A stretch of DNA of 64,000 bases from Microbacterium luteolum (GTDB lineage: Bacteria; Actinomycetota; Actinomycetes; Actinomycetales; Microbacteriaceae): positions 3,446,950-3,510,949 of the forward strand of contig NZ_BAAAUN010000001.1 in the NCBI RefSeq assembly GCF_039533965.1, written 5' to 3'. This document shows positions 8,785 through 17,585 of this stretch, one piece after another. The notes beneath the pieces are model-generated. The model made no database searches. It was not told the DNA's origin and saw nothing but the letters and a program-made list of their open reading frames with translations. The translations under genes were made by a program, and so were the position numbers. How positions within the stretch are numbered: the first letter of the stretch is position 1; each line of letters begins with the position of its first letter.

Positions 8785-8918
8785 GGTCAGGCTCCCGGGG
8801 GTTCGAACATTCCGAGCCTGACGCGGAAGCCGAGTGCGTCCAAGGGACTTGACGCGCGGCCGTCGGTCAGGCATGCGCGCTGAATCTCCCGGTGATGCCG
8901 ACCCGATACGGTGGGGGC

Positions 8919-10184
8919 ATGCTCCAGGCCCTCCGCACCTTCGGGCGCATCCTCGCGCGGCACTGGCCCGCGCTGGTGGCCTGGTATCTCGGCGGCGAGG
9001 CCGTGCATCAGCTCCTGCTGCAGCTGGCCGGATTCGTCGGCGGGCTGACCACGCTCGGCGGGCTGCTCCTGCTGCCGCTGGCGGTCGCGGCGCGGCTCAT
9101 CTCGTACGTCGCGATGTACCTCACGGTGCAGCCGTCGCTCCCGCATGTGGCGGGTGAAGAGGCTGCCGGCCCGCGTCGCTTCGCCCAGGCGATCCTGACC
9201 GCGATCCTGCCCTTCTTCGCGTTCTCCGCCGCCTGGGGCATGCTCGACGCCGACCTCATCGAGTTCTTCCGGATCGCGAGCAGCATCGCGCTGCGCGACG
9301 CCGGATACGACCTCGCACAGCTGGGCGATCGCGGCGGTCTCGTCTCGATCGGCGTGCTGCCGGTCGCCGTGCTCGTGGTCGCCCTCGCCGTCCGCATCCT
9401 GATCGCCCGATTCGGCGGACGGCTGCCGTCGTGGACGCTCGTCGTCGCCGCCTACGCCGAGGTGCTCTGGACCTTCATGCTCTTCACGCTCGTGGGGCAG
9501 TGGTGGGCGAACGCGAAGGCGTGGATCGGCGAGCGTGCCGGAGCCGTGTGGCTCGAAGGCATCGGCGACTGGTTCGCAGCGAACCTCGTGCCGGTCGCGG
9601 CACTGTGGGAGGGCGCGCTGTGGCTCATCGGCGTCCTCGTCGCCGCCGTCCTCTTCCCCGCGGCGTGGCTGACCATCGCCGGCGTCACCTACGGCGCCAC
9701 GTTCGACACGACGCCGCCCGTGCTCCGTCGCCTCGAGGAGTCGCCGAAGGGCACGGTGTCACGACTCACACGGATCGTCGCCCAACGATTCGAGGAGCTG
9801 TGGGCGGCGGTGGCCCTGCTCTGGCGGGGCGGACCCGTCATCTTCGGATGCCTCGCGCTGGCCTACGCGGTGTGGGCCGGGGCGGAGCAGTCCGGATCGC
9901 GCGCGATGCTCGGCCTCTTCGGAGGCCAGGAGGTCGCGTTCTGGTCGAGCTTCCTCCCGCTGCTGCTCGTCGCGGTCGGTGTGATCGCCGAACCGCTGCG
10001 CGTCGCGATCGTGGCCAGCGCCTTCGACGCGGTCATCGGCCGACCGGGGGCCGAGATGGGAACGCGCGAGTCAGAGCTCGACGGGGAACCGCGCGACCTC
10101 GCCGTCGCCGGGGATCTCGAGCACGAACGGCCCCTCGGCGTCGTCCGGCAGCAGGAACACGGCGAGGATGACGTACGGACCTGA
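8919..10184 (+). CDS. Multi-spanning membrane protein of unknown function
   Basis: About 421 residues with several hydrophobic segments across residues 15-380 (for example around the LLLLPLAV and LLLVAVGV stretches). I do not recognise a family. Start at the ATG at 8919, preceded by GGTGGGGG; a GTG at 8892 is possible. The last 37 residues overlap, on the opposite strand, the end of the next gene and are hydrophilic and unlike the rest. Convergent with a three-gene operon of anchored proteins. Confidence 0.72.
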   Translation: MLQALRTFGRILARHWPALVAWYLGGEAVHQLLLQLAGFVGGLTTLGGLLLLPLAVAARLISYVAMYLTVQPSLPHVAGEEAAGPRRFAQAILTAILPFFAFSAAWGMLDADLIEFFRIASSIALRDAGYDLAQLGDRGGLVSIGVLPVAVLVVALAVRILIARFGGRLPSWTLVVAAYAEVLWTFMLFTLVGQWWANAKAWIGERAGAVWLEGIGDWFAANLVPVAALWEGALWLIGVLVAAVLFPAAWLTIAGVTYGATFDTTPPVLRRLEESPKGTVSRLTRIVAQRFEELWAAVALLWRGGPVIFGCLALAYAVWAGAEQSGSRAMLGLFGGQEVAFWSSFLPLLLVAVGVIAEPLRVAIVASAFDAVIGRPGAEMGTRESELDGEPRDLAVAGDLEHERPLGVVRQQEHGEDDVRT

Positions 10185-10559
10185 CTCCTCCTGACAGAAG
10201 GACTCGCCCGCATCGAACGGCACGTCCAGCACGGAGCGCGCGTTGCTCCAGACGCGGGCGCCCTCTGCCTCGGCGAGCGTGAACAGCCCGCAGGTCGTCG
10301 CATCGGAGCCGCCGCCGGATTCGATGCGGATGCTGAGGGTGCGGGAGCCGGCCGGAGCGTCGAACTCGTCCCAACGCGCGGAGTCCAGAGCGAGCGACTG
10401 CCCGGCGATCTCGGCGGATCCGTTCCGCGCGTCGATCACGGCCGTGTCGTCGGTCGAGGCCGGCAGCACGTCGAACCACACGTGCACGCCGACGACCGCG
10501 ACGACCGCCACGAGAAGGGCGATGAGCGCGACGCGCTGGCGGTGCCACCACGACGTCAT
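10071..10559 (-). CDS. Membrane-anchored or secreted protein, unknown
   Basis: 162 residues: one N-terminal membrane segment (about 9-28) followed by an extracytoplasmic beta-rich domain with two cysteines (C at the CGLF and FCQE positions). No family recognised. Starts at 10559 with an ATGA overlap to the upstream gene. Third gene of a three-gene operon of similar architecture. Its 3' end overlaps the convergent membrane-protein gene by 114 bp. Confidence 0.7.
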   Translation of the reverse strand: MTSWWHRQRVALIALLVAVVAVVGVHVWFDVLPASTDDTAVIDARNGSAEIAGQSLALDSARWDEFDAPAGSRTLSIRIESGGGSDATTCGLFTLAEAEGARVWSNARSVLDVPFDAGESFCQEESGPYVILAVFLLPDDAEGPFVLEIPGDGEVARFPVEL

Positions 10560-11125
10560 GGCGCACCCAACCGGGGTTCGTCGATCTCGACGGCGGTGGC
10601 GGTCGGCACGTCGGCGAGGTCGACCGGGAAGACGATCACGTCGTCGAGTTCGGGCGTCGGATAGCGGCCGCTCAGGCGCAGCTCTCCGGTTCCGGAGCGA
10701 AGGTCGGCGGGCAGCTCGAAGGCCAGCATCCCGACCGTGTCCGTTCCCACGCGGAGGTCGGTGCCGACGAGCGTCGCGGGCGGTCGCTCGCTCGCCTGGA
10801 ACAGTCGCCCGTCGATCAGGAGGCTGGCCACGCCGATCGCCGCATCGACCTCGGTGGTCGGGGCGGAGACGCTGAGCGTGACGACGAGCCAGTTGCCCTC
10901 GGCCTCCCACCCCTCATCGGCCATCGTGATGCGCCCGGTGCGGTCGACATCGACGACCGCGGCGGCCAGCGTGCGGGACGTCGCGATCCCGTCGTCCGCC
11001 GCGCCGACCGCGAACGGGTCCCGCAGAGCCGCGTCCGGCGGGGTGATCGCGGTCACCACGGCGGCGACAGCGAGGAGCCCGGCCCCGAAGAACCATGGCA
11101 CCGCCCTGCGCGCCCGACGGCTCAC
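10556..11125 (-). CDS. Membrane-anchored protein, unknown
   Basis: 189 residues starting at a GTG that overlaps the previous stop (GTGA). RRARR precedes a single hydrophobic segment (10-26), then an extracytoplasmic domain ending in a proline/acidic tail. Related in layout, and probably in fold, to its two operon neighbours; looks like a Telethonin-less DUF4352-type immunoglobulin-like domain, but I cannot confirm this. Function unknown. Confidence 0.68.
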   Translation of the reverse strand: MSRRARRAVPWFFGAGLLAVAAVVTAITPPDAALRDPFAVGAADDGIATSRTLAAAVVDVDRTGRITMADEGWEAEGNWLVVTLSVSAPTTEVDAAIGVASLLIDGRLFQASERPPATLVGTDLRVGTDTVGMLAFELPADLRSGTGELRLSGRYPTPELDDVIVFPVDLADVPTATAVEIDEPRLGAP

Positions 11126-11799
11126 GGCGCCACCTCGAGATCCAGCTGCGCACGCAGTTCGGCGCGGCGCCACGTGATCGTCGATGCCGCGAGGATCACC
11201 TGACCGGACTGCTCCACGGCGTCGTAGGCATCGAGCCGCACGGTTCCCTCGTCGAAGGCTGCGGCGGTGGCGGCGTCGTCCGGGACCGGCCAGGCGATGG
11301 TCACCTCGGCGGGCACACCGGGCTGCAGGATGACCGCCCGGGTGGACTCGTCCGCGCGCCACGAGCGCGCCGTGTCGGTGGGCGTCACGCCGGAGAGCTC
11401 GAGCATCGGCTCACGGCCGACGAGCAGGCGTGACTCGACCCGGTCGGCAGAGCGCTCGACGCCGACCGCGCGGTCGGACAGGTTCTCCAGCCGAACAGTG
11501 ACCAGCAGCAGGGTCTCGCCGGGCCCGGCCTCCAGGAACTGGCTCTCGACCGTGTCCGCGAGCTCCACGTCGAGCACCGAGACGGTGTACAGCGAGGTGC
11601 GCGCCTCGTCGCCGGTCGCGACCATGGCCGGCGTCCGGGATGCCGGAGCGAGTCCGCCGAAGCCGATGAAGCCGGCGAGCAGGCCGATGACCGCCGCGGC
11701 GGCGATCCAGAGCGGTACCGCCCGACGGCTGAACGCGGTGCGCGCCGCTCCGGCCGCGGCATCACGCACGCCGGCCGCCACCCCCTGCGTCCTCGTCAC
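11122..11799 (-). CDS. Membrane-anchored protein, unknown
   Basis: 225 residues, GTG start at 11799. Cytoplasmic basic N terminus, one membrane helix (about 29-52), then an extracytoplasmic domain with sequence such as LLLVTVRLENLSDR, typical of secreted beta-sandwich domains. First gene of the three-gene operon. The convergent membrane protein at 8919-10184 may be a partner (inference from position only). Confidence 0.7.
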   Translation of the reverse strand: MTRTQGVAAGVRDAAAGAARTAFSRRAVPLWIAAAAVIGLLAGFIGFGGLAPASRTPAMVATGDEARTSLYTVSVLDVELADTVESQFLEAGPGETLLLVTVRLENLSDRAVGVERSADRVESRLLVGREPMLELSGVTPTDTARSWRADESTRAVILQPGVPAEVTIAWPVPDDAATAAAFDEGTVRLDAYDAVEQSGQVILAASTITWRRAELRAQLDLEVAP

Positions 11800-11851
11800 G
11801 AGGTCAGCCTAGCCGGGGCGGACCGCCCGTCGATCGGTGGCGTGCGCGCGG

Positions 11852-12007
11852 TCAGTCGCCTTCTTCGAGCGGGTCGGTCTCGTCGGCCTCGTGGTCGATG
11901 CCGTCGTCGGAGGTGAACACCTTGTCGTCCGCGGGCGTCTCGGCGGCGGCTTCTGCGGCGGCGTCGAAGGGGCCGGAGTCCTGGGGATAGCTGCGGGGGT
12001 CGGTCAT
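11852..12007 (-). CDS. Small acidic hypothetical protein (51 residues)
   Basis: ATG at 12007 with an AGAGGA ribosome site about eight bases upstream, stop at 11852-11854. The product is 51 residues, very rich in Asp, Glu and Ala, with no Cys and no membrane segment, ending PLEEGD. Codon use is like the neighbours (third-position G/C). A GTCAAC hexamer lies 61 bp upstream (12069-12074). Short acidic proteins of this type are common in Microbacterium; the role is unknown. Confidence 0.65.
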   Translation of the reverse strand: MTDPRSYPQDSGPFDAAAEAAAETPADDKVFTSDDGIDHEADETDPLEEGD

Positions 12008-12125
12008 GAGATGTGTCCTCTCGGGTCGGATGCTCAGACTCCCGCACGCGGTGCCCGTGCGCGCGCCCGTTGACAGAGCGCGGATCGTCTGAGAGTCGCC
12101 TCGCCGGAGCTCGGCAGGCAGCAGC

Positions 12126-12974
12126 TCAGTCCGCGCACGCCTCGAACACGTGGCCGTCGTCGGCGGGCGTGAGCAGGTCGCGGTCGCGCAGGACCATCGA
12201 CGCGGGTGAGCTCTCGTCGGCGCACATCTCCGCGAACGACCGCGGCAGCTTGTCGGTGTACTCGATGTCGATCACGGCATCCCCGTAGACCGCCGTGTAC
12301 GCCTCGCACTCTTCGTAGGCCGCGCACTCCTCGGTGACCGCGAAGTCGAATCCGGCCTTCTCGTGCAGCACAGCGGCGTCTTCGGCCGAGTTCTTCTGGC
12401 CGGCCGCCAACCCCGCGCGGTGCGCGGCGTCGACGAGAACGACGGCGAGCGCCAGATTGTCGTCGAGGGAGAGTGCCCCGTCCGAGCGGGTGTAGGTATC
12501 GAGGTTGTCGAACTCGACCGCGTCAAATCCGGCATCCGCGCAGCCGTCGATCCACGCGACGACCTGCGCGGCGATCCGCTCGCGGCGATCCGGAGTCGAG
12601 GTGTCGAGGAGCGCCTCGTCCGGCCAGTCCGGGTCGAACACGACGTCGCCGTCGCGATGCAGCAGCAGGTCGGCGTCCCACGCCGCGAGCTCGCCCGGCT
12701 GGGTCTGGAAGCCGTTCAGGTAGCAGACGGAGTAGATACCGGGCGCAGGCTCGGCCGCGCGGTCGCGCCCGACGATGCCGACCTCGGCGGCGGGTTCGTA
12801 CGCGCCGCCGAGCTGGTAGTCGACCACGGCTCCGGCGGGAGGGGGCGACCAGTCGCCGGACGGAGCGGATGCCGTCGGGGCCTCGGTCGCCGCGGCGCAG
12901 CCGGTGAGGCCGAGCAGGATTCCGGCGGCCGCAACGACGCGGAGACCGCGGACGAAGGCGTGTCGACGGAGCAT
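12126..12974 (-). CDS. Lipoprotein, endo-alpha-1,4-polygalactosaminidase-like (GH114)
   Basis: 282-residue exported lipoprotein: basic N terminus, hydrophobic segment and lipobox LTGC with C26. The mature part is a TIM-barrel glycosidase of the GH114 / TM1410 group, with VEFDNLDTY (153-161) holding probable catalytic acids. Family members cleave alpha-1,4-galactosamine polymers found in exopolysaccharides. Monocistronic; faces the divergent FMN-reductase gene across a palindrome. Confidence 0.82.
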   Translation of the reverse strand: MLRRHAFVRGLRVVAAAGILLGLTGCAAATEAPTASAPSGDWSPPPAGAVVDYQLGGAYEPAAEVGIVGRDRAAEPAPGIYSVCYLNGFQTQPGELAAWDADLLLHRDGDVVFDPDWPDEALLDTSTPDRRERIAAQVVAWIDGCADAGFDAVEFDNLDTYTRSDGALSLDDNLALAVVLVDAAHRAGLAAGQKNSAEDAAVLHEKAGFDFAVTEECAAYEECEAYTAVYGDAVIDIEYTDKLPRSFAEMCADESSPASMVLRDRDLLTPADDGHVFEACAD

Positions 12975-13032
12975 TCCAGAAATCTATCGCCGCCGATCGG
13001 GAATTCTCCGAGGGGAGGCGTCGTTGCCGTTA

Positions 13033-13046
13033 CATGCAATTGCATG
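13033..13046. promoter_or_regulatory. Perfect palindrome CATGCAATTGCATG
   Basis: 14-bp perfect palindrome in the 96-bp gap between the divergent lipoprotein and FMN-reductase genes, 24 bp upstream of the latter start. The form resembles MarR-type operators. No regulator is adjacent, so the binding protein is unknown. Confidence 0.45.
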
Positions 13047-13070
13047 GACCTTGGAAAGGACCTCATCGGT

Positions 13071-13637
13071 ATGACCATCTACAACGTCGGCTTCCTCGTC
13101 GGCAGCATCTCCTCGACCTCGATCAACCGCCGGCTCGCGCGTGCTCTGGTGAAGCTCGCCCCGCAGGCCGATCTCGCGCTGACCGAGATCCCGATCGCCG
13201 ACCTCCCGTTCTACTCGGCCGACCACGACACCGCGATCCCGGCCGAAGCCGCCGAGTTCAAGAAGGGCATCGAGGCGTCCGACGCGATCATCCTCGTCAC
13301 TCCCGAGTACAACCGGTCGCTCCCCGGCGTGCTGAAGAACGCACTCGACACCGCGAGCCGCCCGTGGGGTCAGAACAGCTTCGCCGGAAAGCCCTCCGCC
13401 GTCATCGGGGGCTCGATCGGACCGATCGGCACCGCGGTCGCCCAGCAGCAGCTGCGCTCGATCCTGTCGTTCCTCGCCTCGCCCGAGCTGTCGCAGCCCG
13501 AGGCGTACATCCACATGCGCGACGGACTGTTCACCGAGGACGGCGAGGTCACCGACGACTCGACCGTCGAGTTCCTCGTCTCCTGGCTGAAGGCCGTGCA
13601 CACGCACATCGCGAAGACGCTCAGCCCCGTCACCTGA
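13071..13637 (+). CDS. NADPH-dependent FMN reductase family protein
   Basis: 188-residue flavodoxin-fold reductase: phosphate-binding VGSISSTSINR near the N terminus and the PEYNRSLPGVLKNALD signature that contacts flavin. Reduces FMN, quinones or azo compounds with NAD(P)H. Start at 13071 is preferred over 13044 because AAGGA lies ten bases upstream and the fold starts at MTIYNVG. Single gene, probably controlled through the palindrome just upstream. Confidence 0.9.
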   Translation: MTIYNVGFLVGSISSTSINRRLARALVKLAPQADLALTEIPIADLPFYSADHDTAIPAEAAEFKKGIEASDAIILVTPEYNRSLPGVLKNALDTASRPWGQNSFAGKPSAVIGGSIGPIGTAVAQQQLRSILSFLASPELSQPEAYIHMRDGLFTEDGEVTDDSTVEFLVSWLKAVHTHIAKTLSPVT

Positions 13638-13696
13638 GGCCCGACGACGAAGGGGCTCGCGCGGTGCGCGGGTCCCTTCGTGTCTCCCGGCCTCAG
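13634..13696. terminator. Nested hairpins between convergent genes
   Basis: Inner arms ACGAAGGG (13647-13654) and CCCTTCGT (13674-13681), outer arms CTGAGGCC (13634-13641) and GGCCTCAG (13689-13696). The outer arms contain both stop codons. Likely bidirectional terminator. Confidence 0.6.
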
Positions 13697-14388
13697 CTCC
13701 CGGCGCCGTACAGTGCCGCGACCTCTTTCGAACCCATGCCCTGGTCGTAGGTGCCATGCTGCGGCCAGCCCTCCGGAGAGTCCTCCCAGTCCTCCTGCCG
13801 GCCGTAGGGGAGGACGTCGACGAGAGCCTGCAGATGGCTGAACCGCTCGGTCCCGCGACCGTTCGTGTGCCAGGTGCGGTAGACGGCGTCGCCGTCGCGC
13901 AGGAACACGTTCACCGCGAACCCGCCGTCGGGCGGCGCGTCGACGTCGGCACCGAACGTGCTGTCCGCGCTCGAGTACCACTCCATCCGGTTCCCCACGC
14001 GGTCGCGGTAGGCGAGGGCCTCGTCGATCGGACCGTTCGTGACGATCACGAAGCGCGCGTCGTAGTAGCGCTCGAGGAAGTCCAGGCGCGTGAACTGCGA
14101 GGTGAACCCGGTGCAACCCGGGCACTGCCACTCGTTCCCGTCCGACCACATGTGGTTGTAGACGATGAGCTGCGAGCGTCCGTCGAAGATCTCGGCGAGC
14201 CGCACCGGGCCGTCGGCGCCCACGAGCGTGTACTCCGGCATCCGCACCATCGGAAGACGTCGGCGCTGCGCCGCGATGGCGTCGAGCTCCCGGGTGGCGG
14301 CTTTCTCGCGCACCCGCAGCGCGTCGAGCTCGCGCTGCCAGGTCTCGGCGTCGACGACGGGCGGAAGGGGCGTCTGGGCAGTGCTCAC
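13693..14388 (-). CDS. DUF899 family thioredoxin-like protein
   Basis: 231 residues of the DUF899 family. It has a coiled N-terminal stretch, MPEYTLVGADG at the domain start, and a CPGC pair (C89, C92) in place of a thioredoxin active site. Family function is not established, but the fold suggests thiol redox activity. ATG at 14388. Monocistronic. Confidence 0.85.
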   Translation of the reverse strand: MSTAQTPLPPVVDAETWQRELDALRVREKAATRELDAIAAQRRRLPMVRMPEYTLVGADGPVRLAEIFDGRSQLIVYNHMWSDGNEWQCPGCTGFTSQFTRLDFLERYYDARFVIVTNGPIDEALAYRDRVGNRMEWYSSADSTFGADVDAPPDGGFAVNVFLRDGDAVYRTWHTNGRGTERFSHLQALVDVLPYGRQEDWEDSPEGWPQHGTYDQGMGSKEVAALYGAGS

Positions 14389-14472
14389 GGTGACCTCCGG
14401 TTGCGGGGAGACGGTGCCTCCAGTGTGCGCGCGGCCGCCGACAGGGTCAATGAGGGGTGATGAGGCGGAGCG

Positions 14473-15870
14473 TCACCGGGGATCGAGATCGGATGCCGCG
14501 GCCTCCGCCGGCGCGACCTCGGCCGGGTTCCGTCGGATCCCGATCCACGACACGACGCCGCCGAGCACCAGCAGTGACGCGGTGACCCAGGCGGCGTTGT
14601 GGAATCCGCCGAGGTCGAGCGCTCCGCCGACGATGGTCGACAGCATCGCGACCACGAGCAGACCGGCGACGCGCGAAACCGCGTTGTTCACGGCCGAGGC
14701 GATGCCGGAGTGCTTCTCGTCGATGGCGCCGAGGATCGCCGCGGTGAGCGGGGCCACGGTCAGGGACAGGCCGAGGCCCATCACGATCATCGCCGGGAGC
14801 ACCTGCCACCAGTAGTCGAAGGCCGCGCCGACCGTGAGCAGCAGCAGTGCTCCCGCGGCCATCACGATCGGGCCGACGGTCATGAAGATGCGCGGGCCCC
14901 AGCGTCCTGCCCACGCGCCGGCGCGCGAGCTGAGCAGGATCATCAGGATCGTCATCGGCAGGCTGGCGAGACCGGCGGCCGTGGCGCTGAGCCCTGCGCC
15001 CTGCTGCAGGTACACGCCGACGACGAAGCCGTTGAGCGAGAGCGCGGCGTAGACGAAGAGCGTCGCCAGGTTGCCCCAGCCGAAGTCGCGCACGCGGAAG
15101 AGCCACAGCGGCATGAGCGGCGCCGATGTTCCGCGCTGACGAAGCAGGAACATCACGAACAGGGCGACGCCGACCACAGCGGGAAGCCAGATCGCGGGGG
15201 ACTGCCAGCCGAGGTTGGGCTGTTCGATGAGCGCGAAGACCACGGCGCCGAGGCCGAGCGCGCACAGCGCCCCGCTCCACCAGTCGACCTTCGCGGTGCG
15301 CTCGTGCTCCGGCAGGTGCAGGCGGCTCAGCAGCACGAGGGTGATCGCAATCGGCACGACGTTGATGAGGAACACGAAGCGCCAGGACAGGAAGTCGACG
15401 AACAGGCCGCCGAGCAGCGGACCGACGAGCATCGCGCCGGTCGTGAACGCCGTCCACACGCCGATCGCCTTGGCCTGCACCTCGCCACGCATCGTGGCCG
15501 TGATCAGCGCCAGCGAGCTCGGCACCAGGAGCGCCCCCGCCGCGCCCTGTGCCGCGCGCGCGATGATCAGCGTCAGCGGGTCGAACGACGCCGCGACCGC
15601 GATGGATGCCACGCCGAAGGCGATCAGCCCGATGCGCATCACCAGCACGCGTCCGTAGGCGTCCGAGACAGAACCGGCCAGGAGGATCAGCGCGCTCAGC
15701 GTGATCAGGTAGGCGTCCACCACCCACTGCTGAGTGGTGATGCCGCCCCCGATCTCCCGGCTGATCGCCGGCAGCGCGACGTTGACGACCGTGCCGTCGA
15801 GGAAGGTGACGAAGGAGGCGAGCACCGCGATCGAGATCACGAGACGCTGAACAGGGGCGAAGGATGCCAC
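14473..15870 (-). CDS. MFS transporter, DHA2 (EmrB/QacA) family
   Basis: 465 residues with 14 predicted membrane helices, the DHA2 layout. The motif-A-like segment GSVSDAYGRVLVMR lies between helices 2 and 3, and FLDGTVVNVALP in helix 1 is typical of drug:H+ antiporters. Probably exports hydrophobic or cationic toxicants. Stands alone; start at 15870. Confidence 0.88.
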   Translation of the reverse strand: MASFAPVQRLVISIAVLASFVTFLDGTVVNVALPAISREIGGGITTQQWVVDAYLITLSALILLAGSVSDAYGRVLVMRIGLIAFGVASIAVAASFDPLTLIIARAAQGAAGALLVPSSLALITATMRGEVQAKAIGVWTAFTTGAMLVGPLLGGLFVDFLSWRFVFLINVVPIAITLVLLSRLHLPEHERTAKVDWWSGALCALGLGAVVFALIEQPNLGWQSPAIWLPAVVGVALFVMFLLRQRGTSAPLMPLWLFRVRDFGWGNLATLFVYAALSLNGFVVGVYLQQGAGLSATAAGLASLPMTILMILLSSRAGAWAGRWGPRIFMTVGPIVMAAGALLLLTVGAAFDYWWQVLPAMIVMGLGLSLTVAPLTAAILGAIDEKHSGIASAVNNAVSRVAGLLVVAMLSTIVGGALDLGGFHNAAWVTASLLVLGGVVSWIGIRRNPAEVAPAEAAASDLDPR

Positions 15871-15914
15871 AGGCCGAGACTACTCCCGGCGGCGCACGTC
15901 GGGGTCGGTGCGGA

Positions 15915-17015
15915 TCACGGCGTCGGCGTGCGATCCCGTCCGGTGATCGGCGCCGGGGTCCCGGCGCGGAGGAGGGCGGCCAGGCCGCGGGTCCCGTCGG
16001 TCTCGAGAGCGCGCCGCTGCCGCGCGGCGCCGGTGCCGTCGACGCGGAGCCGTGCGAGATGCTCCGAGACGAATTCCTCGTCGCCGAACTCCTGCAGCGC
16101 AGGCGTGCCGGCAGCCAGCATCCGATCGACGACCACCCAGGCGTCGGCGGCCTCGCCCGTCGTGGGATCGACGATGCGGGCGTCCATGCCCGAGCGTGCG
16201 GCGGTCCAGAGCGAGGCATCGATGCCGTCGAGGCGGTCGCCGTGCAGCGATCGGTCGTCGGACAGCAGCAGGGCACGGCAGAGCAGGGCGGCGAACACGG
16301 AGTCCTCGGGTTCCAGCTGCGCATCGAAGACGCGGACCTCGACCGTGGGGAACCGCTCCGACAGGCGCACCGCCCACGAGAGCGACGACGTCTCGCCGAT
16401 CGCATCGAGGTCGAGGAGCTGCCGGATGCGGCCCCGATAGTCCTCGAGGTCGTGGAACCGCGGGGGACTCCAGGACGACGGAAGACGGTGGATCAGCACG
16501 CTCCGCCAACTGGAGAAGGCGGTGTCGAGGCCGTCGGCGAAGGGACTGTTGCCAGTGAGGGCCAGCAGCACGGGGAGCCAGCCGCGGATCCGGTTGAGCG
16601 CGCGGACCCGCTCCTCATCGTCGGCGATCTCGACGTGCACGTGCAGGCCGTTCACCTCGTGATCGCGGCTGAGGTGCCCGAGTCGGCGAGCGACGTCGTC
16701 GTAGTGCGGCGACGGCGAGATCACCGAAGAGCGCGTGGTTGCGAAGGGGTTGCCCGTGGCAGCCGCGATGGCGTGCTGCTCCTGCGCATGCCAGCCCACG
16801 ATCGCTCGGAGGTGACGCAGCTGCGCCTCGGCATCCGCGCGGTCACGCACCGGCTCCGTCGCGGTCTCGAGCTGCGAGGTCAGATACTCGGCCGTGACAC
16901 TCCCTCCGGTGCGGAGTCGCGTGAATCGTTCACGGGTGCCTGCGGCCATGGCCAGCGGCACGAGGGCGTCCTCGTCGAGAAGGAGGAACTCCTCCTCGAT
17001 GCCGAATCGCGCCAT
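15915..17015 (-). CDS. YbdK-type carboxylate-amine ligase / glutamate-cysteine ligase-like
   Basis: 366 residues, GCS2 family: GIEEEF at 5-10, NGLHVHVEI in the middle, and paired acidic residues for Mg-ATP. Enzymes of this group join glutamate to an amine such as cysteine. True function varies, and low gamma-glutamyl-cysteine activity is known for YbdK. Weak ribosome site; the start is seven bases after the stop of the upstream Rho-N gene, so probably read as one operon. Confidence 0.85.
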   Translation of the reverse strand: MARFGIEEEFLLLDEDALVPLAMAAGTRERFTRLRTGGSVTAEYLTSQLETATEPVRDRADAEAQLRHLRAIVGWHAQEQHAIAAATGNPFATTRSSVISPSPHYDDVARRLGHLSRDHEVNGLHVHVEIADDEERVRALNRIRGWLPVLLALTGNSPFADGLDTAFSSWRSVLIHRLPSSWSPPRFHDLEDYRGRIRQLLDLDAIGETSSLSWAVRLSERFPTVEVRVFDAQLEPEDSVFAALLCRALLLSDDRSLHGDRLDGIDASLWTAARSGMDARIVDPTTGEAADAWVVVDRMLAAGTPALQEFGDEEFVSEHLARLRVDGTGAARQRRALETDGTRGLAALLRAGTPAPITGRDRTPTP

Positions 17016-17022
17016 GGCGCGC

Positions 17023-17289
17023 TCAGTGGTTCCGGAGCGCGGAGATCAGCTCGGACTTGCGCTTGCTGCTGTAGCCGGTGAGGCCCAGCTCCTTGGCGCG
17101 CTTCTTCAGTTCGGGGACCGTCCAGTCGTCGTAGTCGCCCGACTCTCCGCCGCGGCGACCGACCGCCTTGCGTCCGTCGCGCGCCGCGGCGTTCGAGATG
17201 CGTGCCGCCTTCTCCTTGGACGCCCCGTCGTCGCGGAGCTCCTCGTACAGCTCCGGATCCTTCAGCGAGTTGTTCCGTCGTCCCGGCAT
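17023..17289 (-). CDS. Rho termination factor N-terminal domain / SAP-like small protein
   Basis: 88 residues. The C-terminal part (about 52-88: WTVPELKKRAKELGL and SKRKSELISALR) is a Rho-N/SAP-like helix-extended-loop-helix that binds nucleic acid; the N-terminal part is a DUF7218-like region rich in charged residues. Start at 17289 with GGGAGGAG upstream. Likely binds DNA or RNA; often found among stress-induced small proteins. Divergent from the small membrane protein. Confidence 0.75.
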   Translation of the reverse strand: MPGRRNNSLKDPELYEELRDDGASKEKAARISNAAARDGRKAVGRRGGESGDYDDWTVPELKKRAKELGLTGYSSKRKSELISALRNH

Positions 17290-17329
17290 GATCCGTGTCT
17301 CCTCCCGATGGCACCTGGGAGGTGCCTGA

Positions 17330-17340
17330 GTCAACCCCCT
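17330..17340 (+). promoter_or_regulatory. GTCAACCCCCT motif, copy 1
   Basis: Lies 74 bp upstream of the small membrane-protein start at 17415. The segment GCTACGTTTG starts 31 bp into the sequence counted from the motif and could be a -10 (TACGTT). One of four matching sites, see findings. Confidence 0.45.
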
Positions 17341-17414
17341 GACGGGGAAAGTCGTACGTGGCTACGTTTGGTCGCTGTAGACGGGCGCACTGTGCCCCGG
17401 CGAAAGGAAATCTG

Positions 17415-17579
17415 ATGAACATTCTGCTGATCATCGTCATCGTCGTCGCTGTGATCCTCGCGATCACCGGCGGACTCGTGCAGTCGCTTCAGTTCCTGCT
17501 CTGGGTCGGACTGGTCCTGCTGGCCATCGCTGTGATCGCCTGGTTGATCCGTGCGATCAGTGGGAGCCGACGGGCCTGA
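17415..17579 (+). CDS. Small two-helix membrane protein (54 residues)
   Basis: 54 residues, almost entirely hydrophobic: helix 1 about 2-22, helix 2 about 27-46, then basic tail GSRRA. ATG at 17415 with AAAGGAAA upstream. Small hydrophobic stress-type proteins have this form; no precise family assigned. Ends at a strong shared hairpin with the CsbD gene. Confidence 0.75.
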   Translation: MNILLIIVIVVAVILAITGGLVQSLQFLLWVGLVLLAIAVIAWLIRAISGSRRA

Positions 17580-17585
17580 CCCCAG

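Noticed and set aside
14447..16405. Long plus- and minus-strand frames over the MFS and YbdK genes
   Set aside because: Arg/Ala/Pro-rich translation without domains; typical high-GC shadow frames of the true genes.
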